Counted from the first letter of the stretch, positions 22,671 to 37,038 are shown. The stretch is 57,918 bases of DNA from Bacillus manliponensis (GCF_000712595.1 NZ_JOTN01000023.1:1-57918); one strand, 5' to 3'. The notes: a model not told the origin generated them from the letters alone. Program-made: numbers and translations.

Positions 22671-23293
22671 TATGCAAGCACCTCCTCTACTTTTTCCACT
22701 GCCGCTTTTGTCATGATTAGCTTATCATGATGAAGCACGTCTAAAACGTTTACGCCATCAGCAGTGATTACTGTTACTCCAGGAATATTGCGAGCAGATA
22801 ACTCAACAGCTTCGTTTAAGTCAGCAGTTACGATAAGAGCTTTCTTCTCAACAGATAGACCTTTAAGTACCGCTACCATGTCTTTTGTTTTTGGTGCATT
22901 TAACACTAAGTCTTCAAGAACTACAACGTTGCTCTCTACCACTTTTGTTGCTAATGCAGATTTAATAGCTAAGCGACGAACTTTCTTAGGAAGTTTGTAA
23001 GCATAGCTTCTTGGTGTAGGTCCGAATACCGTACCACCACCACGCCATTGAGGAGAACGGATAGAGCCTTGACGAGCACGTCCAGTTCCTTTTTGACGCC
23101 ATGGTTTACGGCCTCCACCGCGTACTTCAGAGCGACCTTTTACTTTATGTGTACCTTGACGTAAAGATGCACGTTGCATCATTACAGCTTCAAAAAGTAC
23201 AGCTTCATTTGGTTCGATACCGAAAATAGCTTCCGCTAATTCGATTTCACCAACCTGAGAACCAGTTTGGTTATATACAGTAACTTTTGGCAT
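22670..23293 (-). CDS. rplD: 50S ribosomal protein L4 (uL4)
   Basis: A 207-residue protein with an extended tunnel loop ([19 protein letters not shown] followed by the GGGTVFGP segment), a place where macrolide-resistance mutations arise; it looks wild type. In enterobacteria L4 represses the S10 operon, but that mechanism is not established in Bacillus. Confidence 0.98.
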   Translation of the reverse strand: MPKVTVYNQTGSQVGEIELAEAIFGIEPNEAVLFEAVMMQRASLRQGTHKVKGRSEVRGGGRKPWRQKGTGRARQGSIRSPQWRGGGTVFGPTPRSYAYKLPKKVRRLAIKSALATKVVESNVVVLEDLVLNAPKTKDMVAVLKGLSVEKKALIVTADLNEAVELSARNIPGVTVITADGVNVLDVLHHDKLIMTKAAVEKVEEVLA

Positions 23294-23318
23294 TGGAATT
23301 CCTCCTTCCTTTAGTGAA

Positions 23319-23951
23319 TTATTTGCTAGCCTTCACAGCGCCACGAACGACTACAAGAGACTTCTTAGCACCTGGAACGTTACCTTTTACTAACACTAAG
23401 TTGCGCTCAGCGTCAACTTGAACGATTTCTAAGTTTTGAATCGTAACTTGATCTCCACCCATGCGTCCAGCAAGCTTTTTGCCTTTGAATACGCGGTTTG
23501 GAGCAACTGGTCCCATTGAACCAGGACGACGGTGGTAACGAGAACCGTGAGACATTGGTCCGCGAGATTGTCCGTGGCGTTTGATAACACCTTGGAAACC
23601 TTTACCCTTAGAAATTCCTGTTACATCAACGATTTCACCTGCAGTGAAAACTTCTACTTTTACCTCTTGACCAACCTCTAGTCCGTCCACGTCTGCATCG
23701 CGGATTTCGCGAATGAAGCGCTTAGGAGTAGTAGATGCTTTAGCAGTGTGGCCTTGTTCAGGTTTGTTAGCTAATTTTTCACGCTTGTCAGCGAAACCTA
23801 ACTGGATTGCATTGTAGCCATCAGTTTCAGTTGTTTTCTTTTGAAGAACAACGTTTGGAGTCGCTTCGATTACCGTTACAGGGATTAGTTCACCGTTTTC
23901 AGCAAATACTTGAGTCATACCGATCTTTCTTCCTAAGATTCCTTTGGTCAT
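23319..23951 (-). CDS. rplC: 50S ribosomal protein L3 (uL3)
   Basis: A 210-residue early-assembly protein reaching the peptidyl-transferase centre ([32 protein letters not shown]). It follows rpsJ by 34 bases with an AGGAGG site. Confidence 0.98.
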   Translation of the reverse strand: MTKGILGRKIGMTQVFAENGELIPVTVIEATPNVVLQKKTTETDGYNAIQLGFADKREKLANKPEQGHTAKASTTPKRFIREIRDADVDGLEVGQEVKVEVFTAGEIVDVTGISKGKGFQGVIKRHGQSRGPMSHGSRYHRRPGSMGPVAPNRVFKGKKLAGRMGGDQVTIQNLEIVQVDAERNLVLVKGNVPGAKKSLVVVRGAVKASK

Positions 23952-23985
23952 GAGTTACACCTCCTACATGTTTAAGTTATATAAA

Positions 23986-24315
<330 letters not shown>

Positions 24316-24341
24316 CTATTTCTAAAATAGACCTTCTCCAT

Positions 24342-24385
24342 GGAAATTTCCTCACACCATGCCATGGCAAAGCGGCCGGGTGTGT
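24342..24385 (-). promoter_or_regulatory. Structured S10 leader
   Basis: The rpsJ leader holds a hairpin (ACACACC at 24379-24385 with GGTGTG at 24353-24358) whose interior includes CGGCCG and the palindrome GCCATGGC, followed at once by the palindrome GGAAATTTCC (24342-24351). The run up to the ribosome binding site is about 35 bases. It probably belongs to a ribosomal leader class, but I cannot name one with confidence. Confidence 0.5.
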
Positions 24386-24428
24386 CAGCAACCTTCCACT
24401 TCATCGCAGTCAAAGACCAACATTGTTT

Positions 24429-24457
24429 ATTATACAATGTTTTTCGCCTAGATGCAA
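24429..24457 (-). promoter_or_regulatory. S10 cluster promoter, proximal
   Basis: Minus strand: TTGCAT (24452-24457), 17-base spacer, perfect TATAAT (24429-24434). The -10 sits inside a small palindrome (CATTGT and ACAATG). Confidence 0.8.
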
Positions 24458-24496
24458 CACTAATTTTGTTTGCATCAGCTTTTCTCTACTTTTGCT

Positions 24497-24525
24497 ATTA
24501 TACATTGCACTTTCGAGAATTTCAA
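24497..24525 (-). promoter_or_regulatory. S10 cluster promoter, distal
   Basis: Minus strand: TTGAAA (24520-24525), 17-base spacer, perfect TATAAT (24497-24502), 68 bases upstream of the proximal promoter. Tandem strong promoters fit the very high demand for this cluster. Confidence 0.85.
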
Positions 24526-24635
24526 GTTTTGAGCTACTCTTATTCTCTTTACAGTTTTTGGGTTCTTTTTCGTTTGGTTATATACTATAGAAGAAACTCG
24601 GTAAAAGAAAAAAATCCATGTTTCTTCTATTATAA

Positions 24636-24672
24636 AAATAAAAACTCAAGGGGAACTCCCCTTGAGTTTTTA
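24636..24672 (-). terminator. Terminator of tuf (end of the str operon)
   Basis: Minus strand: ACTCAAGGGG, a 4-base loop, CCCCTTGAGT, then TTTTTATTTTTA. Strong intrinsic terminator 18 bases after the tuf stop. Confidence 0.92.
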
Positions 24673-24689
24673 TGGAATCTATTTAAAGA

Positions 24690-25880
<1,191 letters not shown>

Positions 25881-25925
25881 TCTAAATTCCTCCTTAAGTT
25901 ATATAGGTTATTTTATATTGAATCT

Positions 25926-25956
25926 AAAAAGCGTGGGGGCATAAGCCCCGCTTTTT
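25926..25956 (-). terminator. Terminator or attenuator between fusA and tuf
   Basis: Minus strand: AAAAAGC, then GGGGC, a TTAT loop, GCCCC, a 3-base bulge, then GCTTTTT. The U-run is within the outer stem. It may lower read-through from fusA or mark the 5' end of a separate tuf transcript. A weak promoter candidate (TTTAGA, 17 bases, TATATA) follows. Confidence 0.55.
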
Positions 25957-25999
25957 AGCTTACATAAGTAGTTATACGTGAACAAGCGATAAAAATCAA

Positions 26000-28078
26000 T
26001 TATTCACCTTTATTTTTTTTGATAATTTCTTCTGAAACAGACTTTGGTACTTCTTCATAATGGTCAAATACCATAGAGAATGTTCCACGACCTTGCGTGT
26101 TAGAACGTAATGCCGTTGCATAACCGAACATTTCAGAAAGTGGAACCATAGCGCGAACAACTTGAGCGTTACCGCGAGCTTCCATACCTTCTACACGTCC
26201 ACGACGAGATGTTACGTCACCCATGATGTCTCCCATGTACTCTTCAGGAATTACAACTTCAACTTTCATCATTGGCTCAAGAATTACTGGGTTACATTTA
26301 GAAACCGCAGCTTTAAGCGCCATAGATGCAGCGATTTTGAACGCCATCTCAGAGGAGTCAACATCATGGTAAGATCCGTCAACTAATGCAGCTTTAATGT
26401 CTACTACAGGATATCCTGCAAGTACACCATTTTTAAGTGCATCTTCAAGACCTGCTCCTACAGCTGGGATGTATTCACGTGGAACTACACCACCGACGAT
26501 CTTGTTTTCGAATTCGAATCCTTTACCTTCTTCGTTAGGTGCAAATTCAATCCAAACGTGACCGAATTGTCCACGACCACCAGATTGACGTGCAAATTTA
26601 CCTTCAACTTTCGCAGCAGCGCGGAAAGTCTCACGGTATGCTACCTGAGGAGCACCAACGTTTGCTTCTACTTTGAATTCACGGCGCATACGGTCAACGA
26701 TGATATCAAGGTGAAGTTCACCCATACCAGCGATGATTGTTTGGCCAGTTTCTTGGTCAGTGTGAGCACGGAATGTTGGATCTTCTTCAGAAAGCTTAGA
26801 AAGTGCTGTACCCATTTTATCTTGGTCAGCTTTAGATTTAGGTTCGATAGCTACAGAGATAACTGGCTCTGGGAATTCCATAGACTCAAGGATAACAAGA
26901 CTCTTCTCGTCACAAAGAGTATCACCAGTAGTAGTATCTTTTAAACCTACAGCAGCAGCGATATCACCAGCGTAAACTGTTGAAATCTCTTCACGGCTGT
27001 TTGCGTGCATTTGTAGGATACGTCCTACACGCTCACGCTTACCTTTAGTTGAGTTTTTCACGTATGATCCAGAGTTTAACACACCAGAGTACACACGGAA
27101 GAACGTTAACTTACCAACATAAGGGTCAGTCATGATTTTGAATGCTAGAGCTGCAAATGGCTCTTCATCGCTAGACTTACGTTCTACTTCTTCATCTGTA
27201 TCCGGAAGAATACCTTTAATAGCAGGTACGTCTAATGGAGATGGTAGGTAGTCGATAACTGCGTCTAACAGAATTTGAACACCTTTATTTTTGAATGCAG
27301 AACCACAGATTACTGGGAAGAATTCTACAGAAGTTGTAGCCTTACGGATACCAGCTTTAAGCTCTTCAATAGTGATTTCTTCACCTTCTAGGTACTTCAT
27401 CATCATTTCTTCATCAAGCTCAGCTACCGCTTCGATTAATTTTCCACGGTATTCTTCAGCTAGTTCTTTGTGCTCTTCAGGAATCTCAACACGTGTAATG
27501 TCAGTTCCTAAATCGTTACCGTACATGTAAGCACACTCTTCAACAAGGTCAATGATACCATTGAACTCGTCTTCAGCACCGATTGGTAACTGAATTGGAT
27601 GTGCGTTTGCTTGTAAACGATCATGGATTGTACCTACAGAATATAAGAAGTCTGCACCGATCTTATCCATTTTGTTAACGAATACGATACGAGGTACGCC
27701 ATAAGTAGTAGCCTGACGCCAAACAGTTTCTGTTTGTGGTTCTACACCAGATTGTGCATCAAGAACTGCTACCGCGCCATCAAGTACGCGTAAAGAACGT
27801 TCTACTTCTACTGTGAAGTCTACGTGACCTGGAGTGTCAATGATGTTTACACGATGACCTTTCCATTGTGCTGTAGTTGCAGCAGAAGTAATTGTGATAC
27901 CACGCTCTTGCTCTTGCTCCATCCAGTCCATCTGAGATGCACCTTCGTGAGTTTCACCGATTTTATGAATACGGCCTGTGTAGTACAGGATACGTTCAGT
28001 AGCTGTTGTTTTACCAGCATCGATGTGAGCCATGATACCAATATTACGAGTGTTTTCTAAAGAGAACTCTCTTGTCAT
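26000..28078 (-). CDS. fusA: Elongation factor G
   Basis: A 692-residue translocase GTPase. G motifs are [17 protein letters not shown] and NKMDKIG, followed by the domain II-V pattern (for example [19 protein letters not shown]). I use the ATG at 28078 ([20 protein letters not shown]) with AAGGAG about 11 bases upstream; an open extension to 28099 is not needed. Confidence 0.98.
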   Translation of the reverse strand: MTREFSLENTRNIGIMAHIDAGKTTATERILYYTGRIHKIGETHEGASQMDWMEQEQERGITITSAATTAQWKGHRVNIIDTPGHVDFTVEVERSLRVLDGAVAVLDAQSGVEPQTETVWRQATTYGVPRIVFVNKMDKIGADFLYSVGTIHDRLQANAHPIQLPIGAEDEFNGIIDLVEECAYMYGNDLGTDITRVEIPEEHKELAEEYRGKLIEAVAELDEEMMMKYLEGEEITIEELKAGIRKATTSVEFFPVICGSAFKNKGVQILLDAVIDYLPSPLDVPAIKGILPDTDEEVERKSSDEEPFAALAFKIMTDPYVGKLTFFRVYSGVLNSGSYVKNSTKGKRERVGRILQMHANSREEISTVYAGDIAAAVGLKDTTTGDTLCDEKSLVILESMEFPEPVISVAIEPKSKADQDKMGTALSKLSEEDPTFRAHTDQETGQTIIAGMGELHLDIIVDRMRREFKVEANVGAPQVAYRETFRAAAKVEGKFARQSGGRGQFGHVWIEFAPNEEGKGFEFENKIVGGVVPREYIPAVGAGLEDALKNGVLAGYPVVDIKAALVDGSYHDVDSSEMAFKIAASMALKAAVSKCNPVILEPMMKVEVVIPEEYMGDIMGDVTSRRGRVEGMEARGNAQVVRAMVPLSEMFGYATALRSNTQGRGTFSMVFDHYEEVPKSVSEEIIKKNKGE

Positions 28079-28204
28079 TTGGTGTCTCGCTCCTTCCAAA
28101 TATGGATTGGATTATTTTATTTTAAGTAGCAAAAAAGCCACTTTATATGTTACACATGTCAGTATGTTCAGTACCCTCATTATGTAAAACGAGCGCCCAA
28201 TGAA

Positions 28205-28227
28205 AGGGAGAGGCATTCTCCCTCTCC
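28205..28227 (-). promoter_or_regulatory. Alternative hairpins in the rpsG-fusA gap
   Basis: The roughly 207-base gap between rpsG and fusA has two mutually exclusive 7-bp hairpins: GGAGAGG (28207-28213) with CCTCTCC (28221-28227), or AGGGAGA (28205-28211) with TCTCCCT (28217-28223). Nearer fusA an AAGTGGC, six-T loop, GCTACTT hairpin is also possible. No promoter of good quality is seen. The role is unknown; in E. coli S7 regulates its operon from a neighbouring intercistronic site. Confidence 0.45.
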
Positions 28228-28285
28228 ACACTTCCACAAGCGACAAATAAAGCGGTTTATGCTTACATTTATTTTTCGTTGAATC

Positions 28286-28771
<486 letters not shown>

Positions 28772-28785
28772 TCAGTTTAAAATTA

Positions 28786-29208
28786 TTATTTCTTAGCAGG
28801 TTTTGGTCTCTTAGTACCATATTTAGAACGGCCTTGCATACGCTTGTCAACACCAGCTGTATCAAGCGCACCACGAACGATGTGGTAACGTACCCCTGGT
28901 AAGTCTTTTACACGACCACCGCGAATTAATACTACGCTGTGCTCTTGTAAGTTGTGACCGATACCTGGGATGTATGCAGTAACCTCGATACCATTTGTTA
29001 AACGTACACGAGCATATTTACGTAACGCTGAGTTTGGTTTCTTTGGAGTCATTGTACCAACACGAGTACATACACCACGTTTTTGAGGTGCAGAGATATC
29101 AGTTGCTTTTTTCTTCAAAGAGTTAAAACCTTTATTTAACGCAGGTGATTTAGATTTCCATACTTTATCAGTACGACCTTTTCTTACTAATTGGTTAATA
29201 GTAGGCAT
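28786..29208 (-). CDS. rpsL: 30S ribosomal protein S12 (uS12)
   Basis: A 140-residue decoding-centre protein ([20 protein letters not shown]). The segments [11 protein letters not shown] and [13 protein letters not shown] carry wild-type residues at the usual streptomycin-resistance positions. The ATG at 29208 is preceded by AGGA-type purines; an upstream open frame to 29298 is leader. It is the first gene of the str operon here. Confidence 0.98.
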   Translation of the reverse strand: MPTINQLVRKGRTDKVWKSKSPALNKGFNSLKKKATDISAPQKRGVCTRVGTMTPKKPNSALRKYARVRLTNGIEVTAYIPGIGHNLQEHSVVLIRGGRVKDLPGVRYHIVRGALDTAGVDKRMQGRSKYGTKRPKPAKK

Positions 29209-29292
29209 TTGATTTATCCTCCCTTCGCATGTTTGTATGACCACATATCCAGGTGGTTCATTATTAGTTGAAAACAAAGTTTTTGCAAGGAA

Positions 29293-29426
29293 GGGCATGA
29301 TGCCCTCACCTCACAAAAACAGTTTTAACTTATTATTTCTATCACTGAAGCTCCTATTTGAATGATAAACATTCAAATTGTTACGGGCATGTTATATTGT
29401 TGCGAAACAATATTTTCAACTATGCC
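29293..29426 (-). promoter_or_regulatory. Strongly folded rpsL leader RNA of unknown class
   Basis: The roughly 310-base leader between the promoter and rpsL holds three clear hairpins. The largest (29386-29426) has an outer GGCAT and GTT stem with one bulged A, an asymmetric GAAA internal loop, and an inner perfect 8-bp stem (ATATTGTT/AACAATAT) with a TCGC loop. The second (29356-29378) is a perfect 9-bp stem ATTTGAATG/CATTCAAAT. The third (29293-29305) is the palindrome GGGCATCATGCCC. None has a terminator U-run, and no gene is visible here. Confidence 0.55.
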
Positions 29427-29522
29427 ATTTTGATTAGCCTTCAATTTTACATCTCCAGCCTTTCACACTTCTTCAGTAAGGAAAACCTTTATTCAAAGTG
29501 TTATTCAGGAGCAACCTTGCTT

Positions 29523-29552
29523 ATAGTAACATTTCCGATTAGGCAATGTCAA
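29523..29552 (-). promoter_or_regulatory. Promoter of the str operon
   Basis: Minus strand: perfect TTGACA (29547-29552), 18-base spacer, TACTAT (29523-29528), located just after the rpoC stop. The rest of the gap to rpsL is untranslated leader. Confidence 0.8.
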
Positions 29553-29594
29553 CTATCATTCATCTTTTTTATACAAATTTCCAAACGGAAAATT

Positions 29595-32500
29595 TTAGTT
29601 TTCTACGTAAATCTCATCACTTTCAACATTTGCTTCTTCTTGCATATTCTTCACAAGATCTACTTTGCGGTAGCGATTCATACCTGTACCAGCTGGAACA
29701 AGTTTACCAATGATAACATTTTCCTTCAGACCAAGAAGTTCGTCACGTTTGCCTTTAATTGCTGCATCCGTTAACACACGAGTTGTTTCTTGGAATGATG
29801 CTGCTGATAAGAATGAATCTGTTTCAAGTGAAGCTTTCGTAATACCAAGAAGAACTGGACGTGCTGTAGCAGGTTGTTTACCTTCTAGAAGCACTTTCGC
29901 ATTTGCATCTGTAAACTGATGGATATCAAGTAATGTTCCTGGTAATACATCTGTGTCACCAGCATCGAACACACGTACTTTACGCAGCATTTGACGAACC
30001 ATTACCTCTACGTGTTTGTCGCCAATTTCTACCCCTTGCATACGGTATACTTTTTGAACTTCACGCAGTAAGTACTCTTGTACCGCTGTAATGTCCGTTA
30101 CTTTTAGTAATTCTTTCGGATCGATAGAACCTTCTGTTAACTCTTGACCGTGATCGATTCTTTGTCCTGGCATCACTTTTAAGCGAGCACCATAAGGAAT
30201 CGCATACGTGCGAGCTTCAACTTCACCTTGTACCACAACTTCTTGACGATCTTTTACATCGTTGATAGCTGCAATAACACCGTCGATTTCACTGATAACA
30301 GCTTGACCTTTCGGGTTACGCGCTTCGAAGATCTCTTGGATACGAGGTAAACCTTGTGTGATATCATCTCCGGCAACCCCACCTGTATGGAATGTACGCA
30401 TCGTTAACTGAGTACCTGGCTCACCGATAGATTGAGCTGCGATAATACCTACCGCTTCGCCTACCTCTACATCTGTGCCAGTCGCTAAGTTACGACCGTA
30501 ACACTTCTTACATACACCATGACGTGTATTACATGTGAATGCTGAACGGATGTTAACTGTTTCCACACCGGATGTTTCAACAATTAGTGCGATATCTTCT
30601 GTGATTAATTCGTTTTCACGAACTAATACTTCACCTGTTTCTGGATGTTTTACAGTTTTTCTAGCGAAACGTCCTACAAGACGATCATATAGAGACTCGA
30701 TTATCTCATTACCCTCTTTAATTGCACCGATTAATAATCCACGATCTGTACCACAATCATCTTCACGAACGATAACATCTTGTGCTACGTCAACAAGACG
30801 ACGTGTTAAGTAACCAGAATCGGCAGTTTTAAGTGCTGTATCGGCAAGACCTTTACGCGCACCGTGAGTAGAAATGAAGTACTCAAGTACTGTTAAACCT
30901 TCACGGAAACTTGATTTGATTGGAAGTTCGATGATACGACCAGATGGGTTGGCCATCAGACCACGCATACCAGCTAGCTGAGTGAAGTTTGATGCGTTAC
31001 CACGGGCACCAGAGTCACTCATCATGAAGATTGGGTTGCGCTTATCAAGGGTTTTCATTAATTTACCTTGGATAACATCTTTTGCATTACTCCAAATAGA
31101 AATAACGCGGTCATAACGCTCTTCTTCCGTAATTAAACCACGACGGAACTGTTTAATCACGTTATCTACTTTTATCTGCGCTTCTTGAAGAATTTCATTC
31201 TTTTCACCCAATACAATAATGTCAGATACCCCAACTGTGATACCAGCTTTTGTAGAGTGTTTAAATCCTAAGTTCTTCATGCGGTCAAGCATACGAGACG
31301 TTTCTGTAATTTTGAAACGCTTGAAGATTTCCGCAATGATGTTACCAAGAATTTTCTTATTGAATGGTGCTACTTCTTCGCGACTAGCGATAATTTCTCT
31401 AACGTTCTCACCTTTTTCAACGAAATACTTCGCTGGTGTTTCTTTTTCAAGGTTTGAGTTCGTTGGTTCATTAATATAAGGGAACGACTCTGGTAAGATT
31501 TCGTTAAATATTAATTTACCAACTGTTGTTAATAGAAGCTTACTATTTTGCTCTTCTGTAAACGTTTCGTTGTTTAAAGAATTTGCAGCAACCGCAACAC
31601 GTGTATGCAAGTGAACATAACCGTTTTGGTATGCAAGTAATGCTTCGTTCGTGTCCTTAAACACCATACCTTCACCAATTGCACCTTCACGCTCAAGTGT
31701 TAAGTAGTAGTTACCTAATACCATATCCTGAGATGGTGTTACAACTGGTTTTCCATCTTTCGGGTTCAAGATGTTTTGTGCCGCTAACATAAGAAGACGC
31801 GCTTCAGCTTGTGCTTCTGATGATAATGGAACGTGAACCGCCATTTGGTCACCGTCAAAGTCCGCATTGTATGCTGTACATACAAGTGGGTGAAGACGGA
31901 TTGCACGACCTTCTACTAATGTAGGTTCAAACGCCTGAATACCAAGACGGTGAAGTGTTGGGGCACGGTTTAGAAGTACTGGGTGTTCTTTAATCACAGA
32001 TTCTAAAACATCCCAAACTTCTGGTTGTACACGCTCAATTTTACGTTTAGCACTCTTAATGTTGTGTGCTAAACCTTTTTCCACTAACTCTTTCATTACG
32101 AAAGGTTTGAACAGTTCAAGCGCCATTTCTTTCGGTAAACCACATTGATACATCTTTAGGTTCGGTCCTACAACGATAACAGAACGACCAGAGTAGTCAA
32201 CACGTTTACCAAGTAAGTTTTGACGGAAACGTCCTTGCTTACCTTTTAGCATGTGAGAAAGTGATTTTAACGGACGGTTACCTGGTCCAGTAACTGGACG
32301 ACCACGACGACCGTTATCAATTAATGCGTCAACTGCTTCTTGTAACATACGCTTCTCGTTTTGAACGATGATGCTTGGTGCACCAAGGTCTAATAAACGT
32401 TTCAGACGGTTGTTACGGTTAATTACACGACGGTATAAATCGTTTAAGTCAGAAGTTGCAAAACGTCCACCATCTAACTGTACCATTGGGCGCAGTTCTG

Positions 32501-33206
32501 GCGGGATAACCGGAAGAACATCTAGGATCATCCAAGATGGCTCATTTCCAGAGTTACGGAATGCTTCTAATACTTCTAGACGTTTAATAGCACGAGTACG
32601 ACGTTGTCCTTGTGCTGTTTTTAATTCTTCTTTCAAGAAGTCTACTTCTTTATCTAAATCGATATCTTGTAATAACTTCTTAATTGCTTCTGCACCCATA
32701 GAAGCTTGGAATGTGCTTCCATAACGCTCACGATATGCACGGTATTCCTTTTCAGAAAGTAATTGCTTCTTATCAAGTGGTGTATCTCCGCTCTCTGTTA
32801 CAACATAAGAAGCAAAGTAAATTACTTCTTCAAGCGCGCGAGGGGACATGTCTAAGACAAGTCCCATGCGGCTTGGGATACCTTTGAAATACCAAATATG
32901 AGATACAGGAGCAGCAAGTTCAATATGACCCATACGCTCACGACGCACTTTTGCACGTGTTACTTCAACGCCACATCGATCACAAACTACACCTTTATAA
33001 CGTACACGTTTATATTTTCCGCAATGACATTCCCAGTCCTTTTGTGGTCCGAAAATACGCTCACAGAATAAACCGTCCTTCTCAGGCTTTAATGTACGAT
33101 AGTTAATCGTTTCTGGTTTCTTAACTTCACCATATGACCAAGAACGAATCTTGTCAGGTGAAGCAAGTCCAATCTTCATATATTCAAAGTTGTTTACATC
33201 TATCAA
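29595..33206 (-). CDS. rpoC: RNA polymerase beta' subunit
   Basis: The 1203-residue subunit has the N-terminal zinc-finger Cys cluster ([19 protein letters not shown]), the catalytic NADFDGDQM that binds the active-site magnesium, the bridge helix and trigger loop region ([21 protein letters not shown]) and a second zinc site near [13 protein letters not shown]. Start is TTG with GGGAGG eight bases upstream. It lies 37 bases after rpoB. Confidence 0.98.
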   Translation of the reverse strand: MIDVNNFEYMKIGLASPDKIRSWSYGEVKKPETINYRTLKPEKDGLFCERIFGPQKDWECHCGKYKRVRYKGVVCDRCGVEVTRAKVRRERMGHIELAAPVSHIWYFKGIPSRMGLVLDMSPRALEEVIYFASYVVTESGDTPLDKKQLLSEKEYRAYRERYGSTFQASMGAEAIKKLLQDIDLDKEVDFLKEELKTAQGQRRTRAIKRLEVLEAFRNSGNEPSWMILDVLPVIPPELRPMVQLDGGRFATSDLNDLYRRVINRNNRLKRLLDLGAPSIIVQNEKRMLQEAVDALIDNGRRGRPVTGPGNRPLKSLSHMLKGKQGRFRQNLLGKRVDYSGRSVIVVGPNLKMYQCGLPKEMALELFKPFVMKELVEKGLAHNIKSAKRKIERVQPEVWDVLESVIKEHPVLLNRAPTLHRLGIQAFEPTLVEGRAIRLHPLVCTAYNADFDGDQMAVHVPLSSEAQAEARLLMLAAQNILNPKDGKPVVTPSQDMVLGNYYLTLEREGAIGEGMVFKDTNEALLAYQNGYVHLHTRVAVAANSLNNETFTEEQNSKLLLTTVGKLIFNEILPESFPYINEPTNSNLEKETPAKYFVEKGENVREIIASREEVAPFNKKILGNIIAEIFKRFKITETSRMLDRMKNLGFKHSTKAGITVGVSDIIVLGEKNEILQEAQIKVDNVIKQFRRGLITEEERYDRVISIWSNAKDVIQGKLMKTLDKRNPIFMMSDSGARGNASNFTQLAGMRGLMANPSGRIIELPIKSSFREGLTVLEYFISTHGARKGLADTALKTADSGYLTRRLVDVAQDVIVREDDCGTDRGLLIGAIKEGNEIIESLYDRLVGRFARKTVKHPETGEVLVRENELITEDIALIVETSGVETVNIRSAFTCNTRHGVCKKCYGRNLATGTDVEVGEAVGIIAAQSIGEPGTQLTMRTFHTGGVAGDDITQGLPRIQEIFEARNPKGQAVISEIDGVIAAINDVKDRQEVVVQGEVEARTYAIPYGARLKVMPGQRIDHGQELTEGSIDPKELLKVTDITAVQEYLLREVQKVYRMQGVEIGDKHVEVMVRQMLRKVRVFDAGDTDVLPGTLLDIHQFTDANAKVLLEGKQPATARPVLLGITKASLETDSFLSAASFQETTRVLTDAAIKGKRDELLGLKENVIIGKLVPAGTGMNRYRKVDLVKNMQEEANVESDEIYVEN

Positions 33207-33243
33207 GGGGCCTACCTCCCTTTTAGTCTACAGGTTATCCCAA

Positions 33244-36200
33244 TTATTCCTTCGTTGTCTCAACTTCGATATTTAATTTATCTGCTGATTGATGATCATC
33301 GTCGTCATCAGTATCACGCATTTCAATTTCCGTATCATCGCTAGACATCATCTTAACATCCATACCTAAGCTTTGTAGCTCTTTAATTAATACTTTGAAT
33401 GACTCCGGAACACCTGGTTCTGGAACATTTTCGCCTTTAACAATTGCTTCGTATGTTTTCACGCGACCAATAACATCGTCAGACTTCACTGTTAAGATCT
33501 CTTGAAGAGTATAAGCAGCACCGTAAGCCTCAAGTGCCCAAACCTCCATCTCACCGAAACGCTGTCCACCGAACTGTGCTTTACCTCCAAGAGGTTGCTG
33601 CGTTACAAGTGAGTATGGTCCAGTAGAACGAGCATGAAGTTTATCGTCAACCATGTGCGCAAGTTTGATCATATACATAACACCAACAGATACGCGGTTG
33701 TCGAACGGTTCACCAGTACGTCCATCATATAAAATTGTCTTCGCATCGCGTGCCATACCAGCTTCTTCAATAGTTCCCCATACGTCTTCCTCACGAGCAC
33801 CATCGAATACTGGTGTTGCAACATGGATACCAAGGTATCTTGCTGCCATACCAAGATGTAATTCTAACACCTGACCGATATTCATACGAGATGGTACCCC
33901 TAATGGGTTTAACATGATATCGATCGGTGTGCCGTCTGGTAAGAATGGCATATCTTCTTCTGGTAAAATACGAGAGATAACACCTTTGTTACCATGGCGA
34001 CCGGCCATTTTGTCACCTTCAGAAATTTTACGTTTTTGAACGATATATACACGTACAAGTTGGTTTACACCTGGTGGTAATTCATCACCATCTTCACGGT
34101 TAAACACTTTTACGTCTAAAATAATACCGCCACCACCGTGTGGTACACGTAGTGATGTATCACGTACTTCACGAGCCTTCTCACCGAAGATTGCGTGTAA
34201 TAGACGCTCTTCAGCTGTTAATTCTGTTACACCTTTTGGCGTTACTTTACCAACAAGAAGATCTCCGTCTTTTACTTCCGCTCCAACACGGATGATTCCG
34301 CGCTCATCAAGGTTACGAAGCGCATCTTCACCAACGTTTGGAATATCTCGCGTAATTTCTTCCGGTCCAAGCTTTGTATCACGAGCTTCTGATTCATACT
34401 CTTCAATATGAATAGAAGTATAAACATCGTCTTTTACAAGGCGCTCACTCATAATGATCGCATCCTCGTAGTTATAACCGTCCCATGTCATGAAGCCAAC
34501 AAGCACGTTACGACCAAGTGCAAGTTCACCTTTTTCCATAGAAGGACCGTCCGCAAGGATTTCACCTTTTACAACTTTATCGCCAACACTTACGATTGGA
34601 CGTTGGTTGTAACAAGTTCCTTGGTTAGAACGAACGAATTTCAACATTTTGTAGCGATCTAAATCACCTTTTACAGTTTGACCATCTACTTCGATATAAC
34701 GACGTACCCAAACTTCACGTGCTTCTACACGTTCGACAATACCAGGGTGTTTACAGATCACTGCAGCACCTGAGTCTTTTGCTGATACGTACTCCATACC
34801 TGTACCTACAATCGGAGATTCCGGATTCATAAGCGGAACCGCCTGACGTTGCATGTTCGCTCCCATTAGAGCACGGTTGGAGTCATCGTTTTCTAAGAAT
34901 GGAATACAAGCTGTCGCAGCAGAAACTACTTGTTTTGGAGAGATATCCATGTAGTCAACGCGATCACGTTTTACAACAACGTTCTCGTCACGGAAGCGTG
35001 CTACAACGTCTTCATCAAGGAAGTCTCCTTCTTCAGATAAACGTGAATTCGCCTGTGCCACAACGTAGTTATCTTGCTCATCTGCTGTTAAGTAGTCGAC
35101 GCGATTCGTCACACGACCAGTTTCAGGATCAATACGACGGTATGGTGTTTCAATGAAACCAAACTCATTTACTTTCGCGAACGAAGATAGTGAGTTAATT
35201 AAACCGATGTTTGGTCCCTCTGGCGTTTCAATCGGACACATACGACCGTAGTGAGAGTAGTGAACGTCACGTACTTCAAAGCCTGCACGCTCACGCGTCA
35301 AACCACCAGGTCCTAATGCAGATAGTCTTCGTTTATGTGTTAACTCAGCTAATGGGTTCGTTTGATCCATGAACTGTGATAACTGAGAGCTACCGAAGAA
35401 CTCTTTAATAGATGCAATAACAGGACGAATATTAATTAACGCCTGTGGTGTAATTGCATTTGTATCTTGAATGGACATTCTCTCACGAACTACACGTTCC
35501 ATACGAGAAAGACCAATTCGGAATTGGTTTTGTAATAATTCGCCAACAGAACGAAGACGACGATTTCCTAAATGGTCGATATCGTCTGTATCCCCTACTT
35601 TATAAAGAAGGTTAAAGAAGTAGCTGATAGAAGCGATAATATCTCCTGGCGTAATATTTTTAATATCACGTTCGATATTTGCATTACCAAGTACATTGAT
35701 AACGCGCTCTCCATCTGCATCTGGAGCATAAATCTTAATAGATTGCAGCTCAACAGCGCCTTCTACCACTCCACCCATTGGTTTAGCTGTTTTGAAACCA
35801 ATGTTTTCTTCTAAGTAAGGTAAAATGCGATCTAATGTACGACGATCTAAAATTGTTCCTTCTGCCGCTAAAATTTCACCTGTTTCAGGATCTACTAACG
35901 TTTCAGCTAAACGCTGGTTGAACAATCTGTTTTTAATGTGTAGTTTTTTATTAATCTTATAGCGACCTACATTCGCTAAATCGTAACGCTTCGGATCGAA
36001 GAAGCGAGAAACAAGCAAGCTCTTTGCATTTTCTACTGTTGGTGGTTCACCTGGACGTAGACGCTCATAGATTTCAAGCAATGCTTTTTCTGTGCTATCC
36101 GTGTTGTCCTTATCTAGCGTGTTACTTAAGTACTCGTTGTCACCTAAAAGCTCGATGATTTCTTGATCAGAGCCAAACCCTAGTGCACGTAACAAAACAG

Positions 36201-36777
36201 TTACAGGCAATTTGCGTGTACGATCGATACGTACATAAACAACATCCTTAGCATCTGTTTCATATTCCAACCAAGCTCCGCGGTTTGGAATTACAGTAGC
36301 AGTAAAGCCACGCTTTCCGTTTTTGTCCACTTTGCCACTGTAGTATACGCTTGGTGAGCGAACTAACTGGGAAACGATAACGCGTTCTGCACCGTTAATT
36401 ACGAATGTTCCTGTCTCTGTCATGAGTGGGAAATCTCCCATGAACACATCTTGCTCTTTTACTTCACCAGTTTCTTTATTGATTAGACGCACTTTCACAC
36501 GAAGTGGTGCTGCATACGTCACATCACGCTCTTTACATTCTTCTACAGAATACTTCGGCTCGCCTAGACTGTAGTCGATAAATTCAAGCGATAGATTTCC
36601 CGTAAAGTCTTCAATCGGAGAAATGTCTTGGAACATTTCTCGCAAACCCTCATCAAGAAACCATTGATAAGAAGAGGTTTGAATTTCGATAAGATTTGGT
36701 AACTCTAATACTTCACTAATACGGGCATAACTTCTTCGTTGGCGGTGGCGTCCGTATTGAACTAGTTGACCTGTCAA
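33244..36777 (-). CDS. rpoB: RNA polymerase beta subunit
   Basis: The 1177-residue subunit is full length with an acidic C-terminal tail. The rifampicin-binding region ([20 protein letters not shown] and then RLSALGPGG) reads as wild type. I place the start at the TTG at 36777, six bases after AGGGGTG; the GTG at 36786 lies in that ribosome binding site. It is preceded by its own promoter and a roughly 255-base leader. Confidence 0.98.
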   Translation of the reverse strand: MTGQLVQYGRHRQRRSYARISEVLELPNLIEIQTSSYQWFLDEGLREMFQDISPIEDFTGNLSLEFIDYSLGEPKYSVEECKERDVTYAAPLRVKVRLINKETGEVKEQDVFMGDFPLMTETGTFVINGAERVIVSQLVRSPSVYYSGKVDKNGKRGFTATVIPNRGAWLEYETDAKDVVYVRIDRTRKLPVTVLLRALGFGSDQEIIELLGDNEYLSNTLDKDNTDSTEKALLEIYERLRPGEPPTVENAKSLLVSRFFDPKRYDLANVGRYKINKKLHIKNRLFNQRLAETLVDPETGEILAAEGTILDRRTLDRILPYLEENIGFKTAKPMGGVVEGAVELQSIKIYAPDADGERVINVLGNANIERDIKNITPGDIIASISYFFNLLYKVGDTDDIDHLGNRRLRSVGELLQNQFRIGLSRMERVVRERMSIQDTNAITPQALINIRPVIASIKEFFGSSQLSQFMDQTNPLAELTHKRRLSALGPGGLTRERAGFEVRDVHYSHYGRMCPIETPEGPNIGLINSLSSFAKVNEFGFIETPYRRIDPETGRVTNRVDYLTADEQDNYVVAQANSRLSEEGDFLDEDVVARFRDENVVVKRDRVDYMDISPKQVVSAATACIPFLENDDSNRALMGANMQRQAVPLMNPESPIVGTGMEYVSAKDSGAAVICKHPGIVERVEAREVWVRRYIEVDGQTVKGDLDRYKMLKFVRSNQGTCYNQRPIVSVGDKVVKGEILADGPSMEKGELALGRNVLVGFMTWDGYNYEDAIIMSERLVKDDVYTSIHIEEYESEARDTKLGPEEITRDIPNVGEDALRNLDERGIIRVGAEVKDGDLLVGKVTPKGVTELTAEERLLHAIFGEKAREVRDTSLRVPHGGGGIILDVKVFNREDGDELPPGVNQLVRVYIVQKRKISEGDKMAGRHGNKGVISRILPEEDMPFLPDGTPIDIMLNPLGVPSRMNIGQVLELHLGMAARYLGIHVATPVFDGAREEDVWGTIEEAGMARDAKTILYDGRTGEPFDNRVSVGVMYMIKLAHMVDDKLHARSTGPYSLVTQQPLGGKAQFGGQRFGEMEVWALEAYGAAYTLQEILTVKSDDVIGRVKTYEAIVKGENVPEPGVPESFKVLIKELQSLGMDVKMMSSDDTEIEMRDTDDDDDHQSADKLNIEVETTKE

Positions 36778-37038
36778 CTGCTTCACCCCTCAAATCATGA
36801 GTATTATAAATGCACAAAAAATGTGCAAAATCACAAATAAATACAGCTAATGCATATTGCTTAGCCTTTCCTCTTAAAGATAGATACGATGTCATTTCCA
36901 ACTGCGCAAAAAAGAAAAATGGCTTCTTAAAGAAAACCATCATTCTGTTTCATGATCTGCTGATTTTACTATCTTTTCCAAGAGAAACAAAATTATACAT
37001 CGTTCTCAGCCCAGAAAATCATATATTGGCATTTTATA

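Noticed and set aside
29358-29774. A 138-codon plus-strand frame in the rpsL leader and the end of rpoC
   Set aside because: It runs antisense into rpoC, has no good ribosome binding site, and the predicted protein is hydrophobic with unusual composition. The region is better explained as str promoter and leader.
36778-36850. TTGCAC and TATAAT close to rpoB as a second promoter
   Set aside because: The spacer is about 14 bases, too short for sigma-A, and the hexamers are parts of a TGCAC/GTGCA hairpin.
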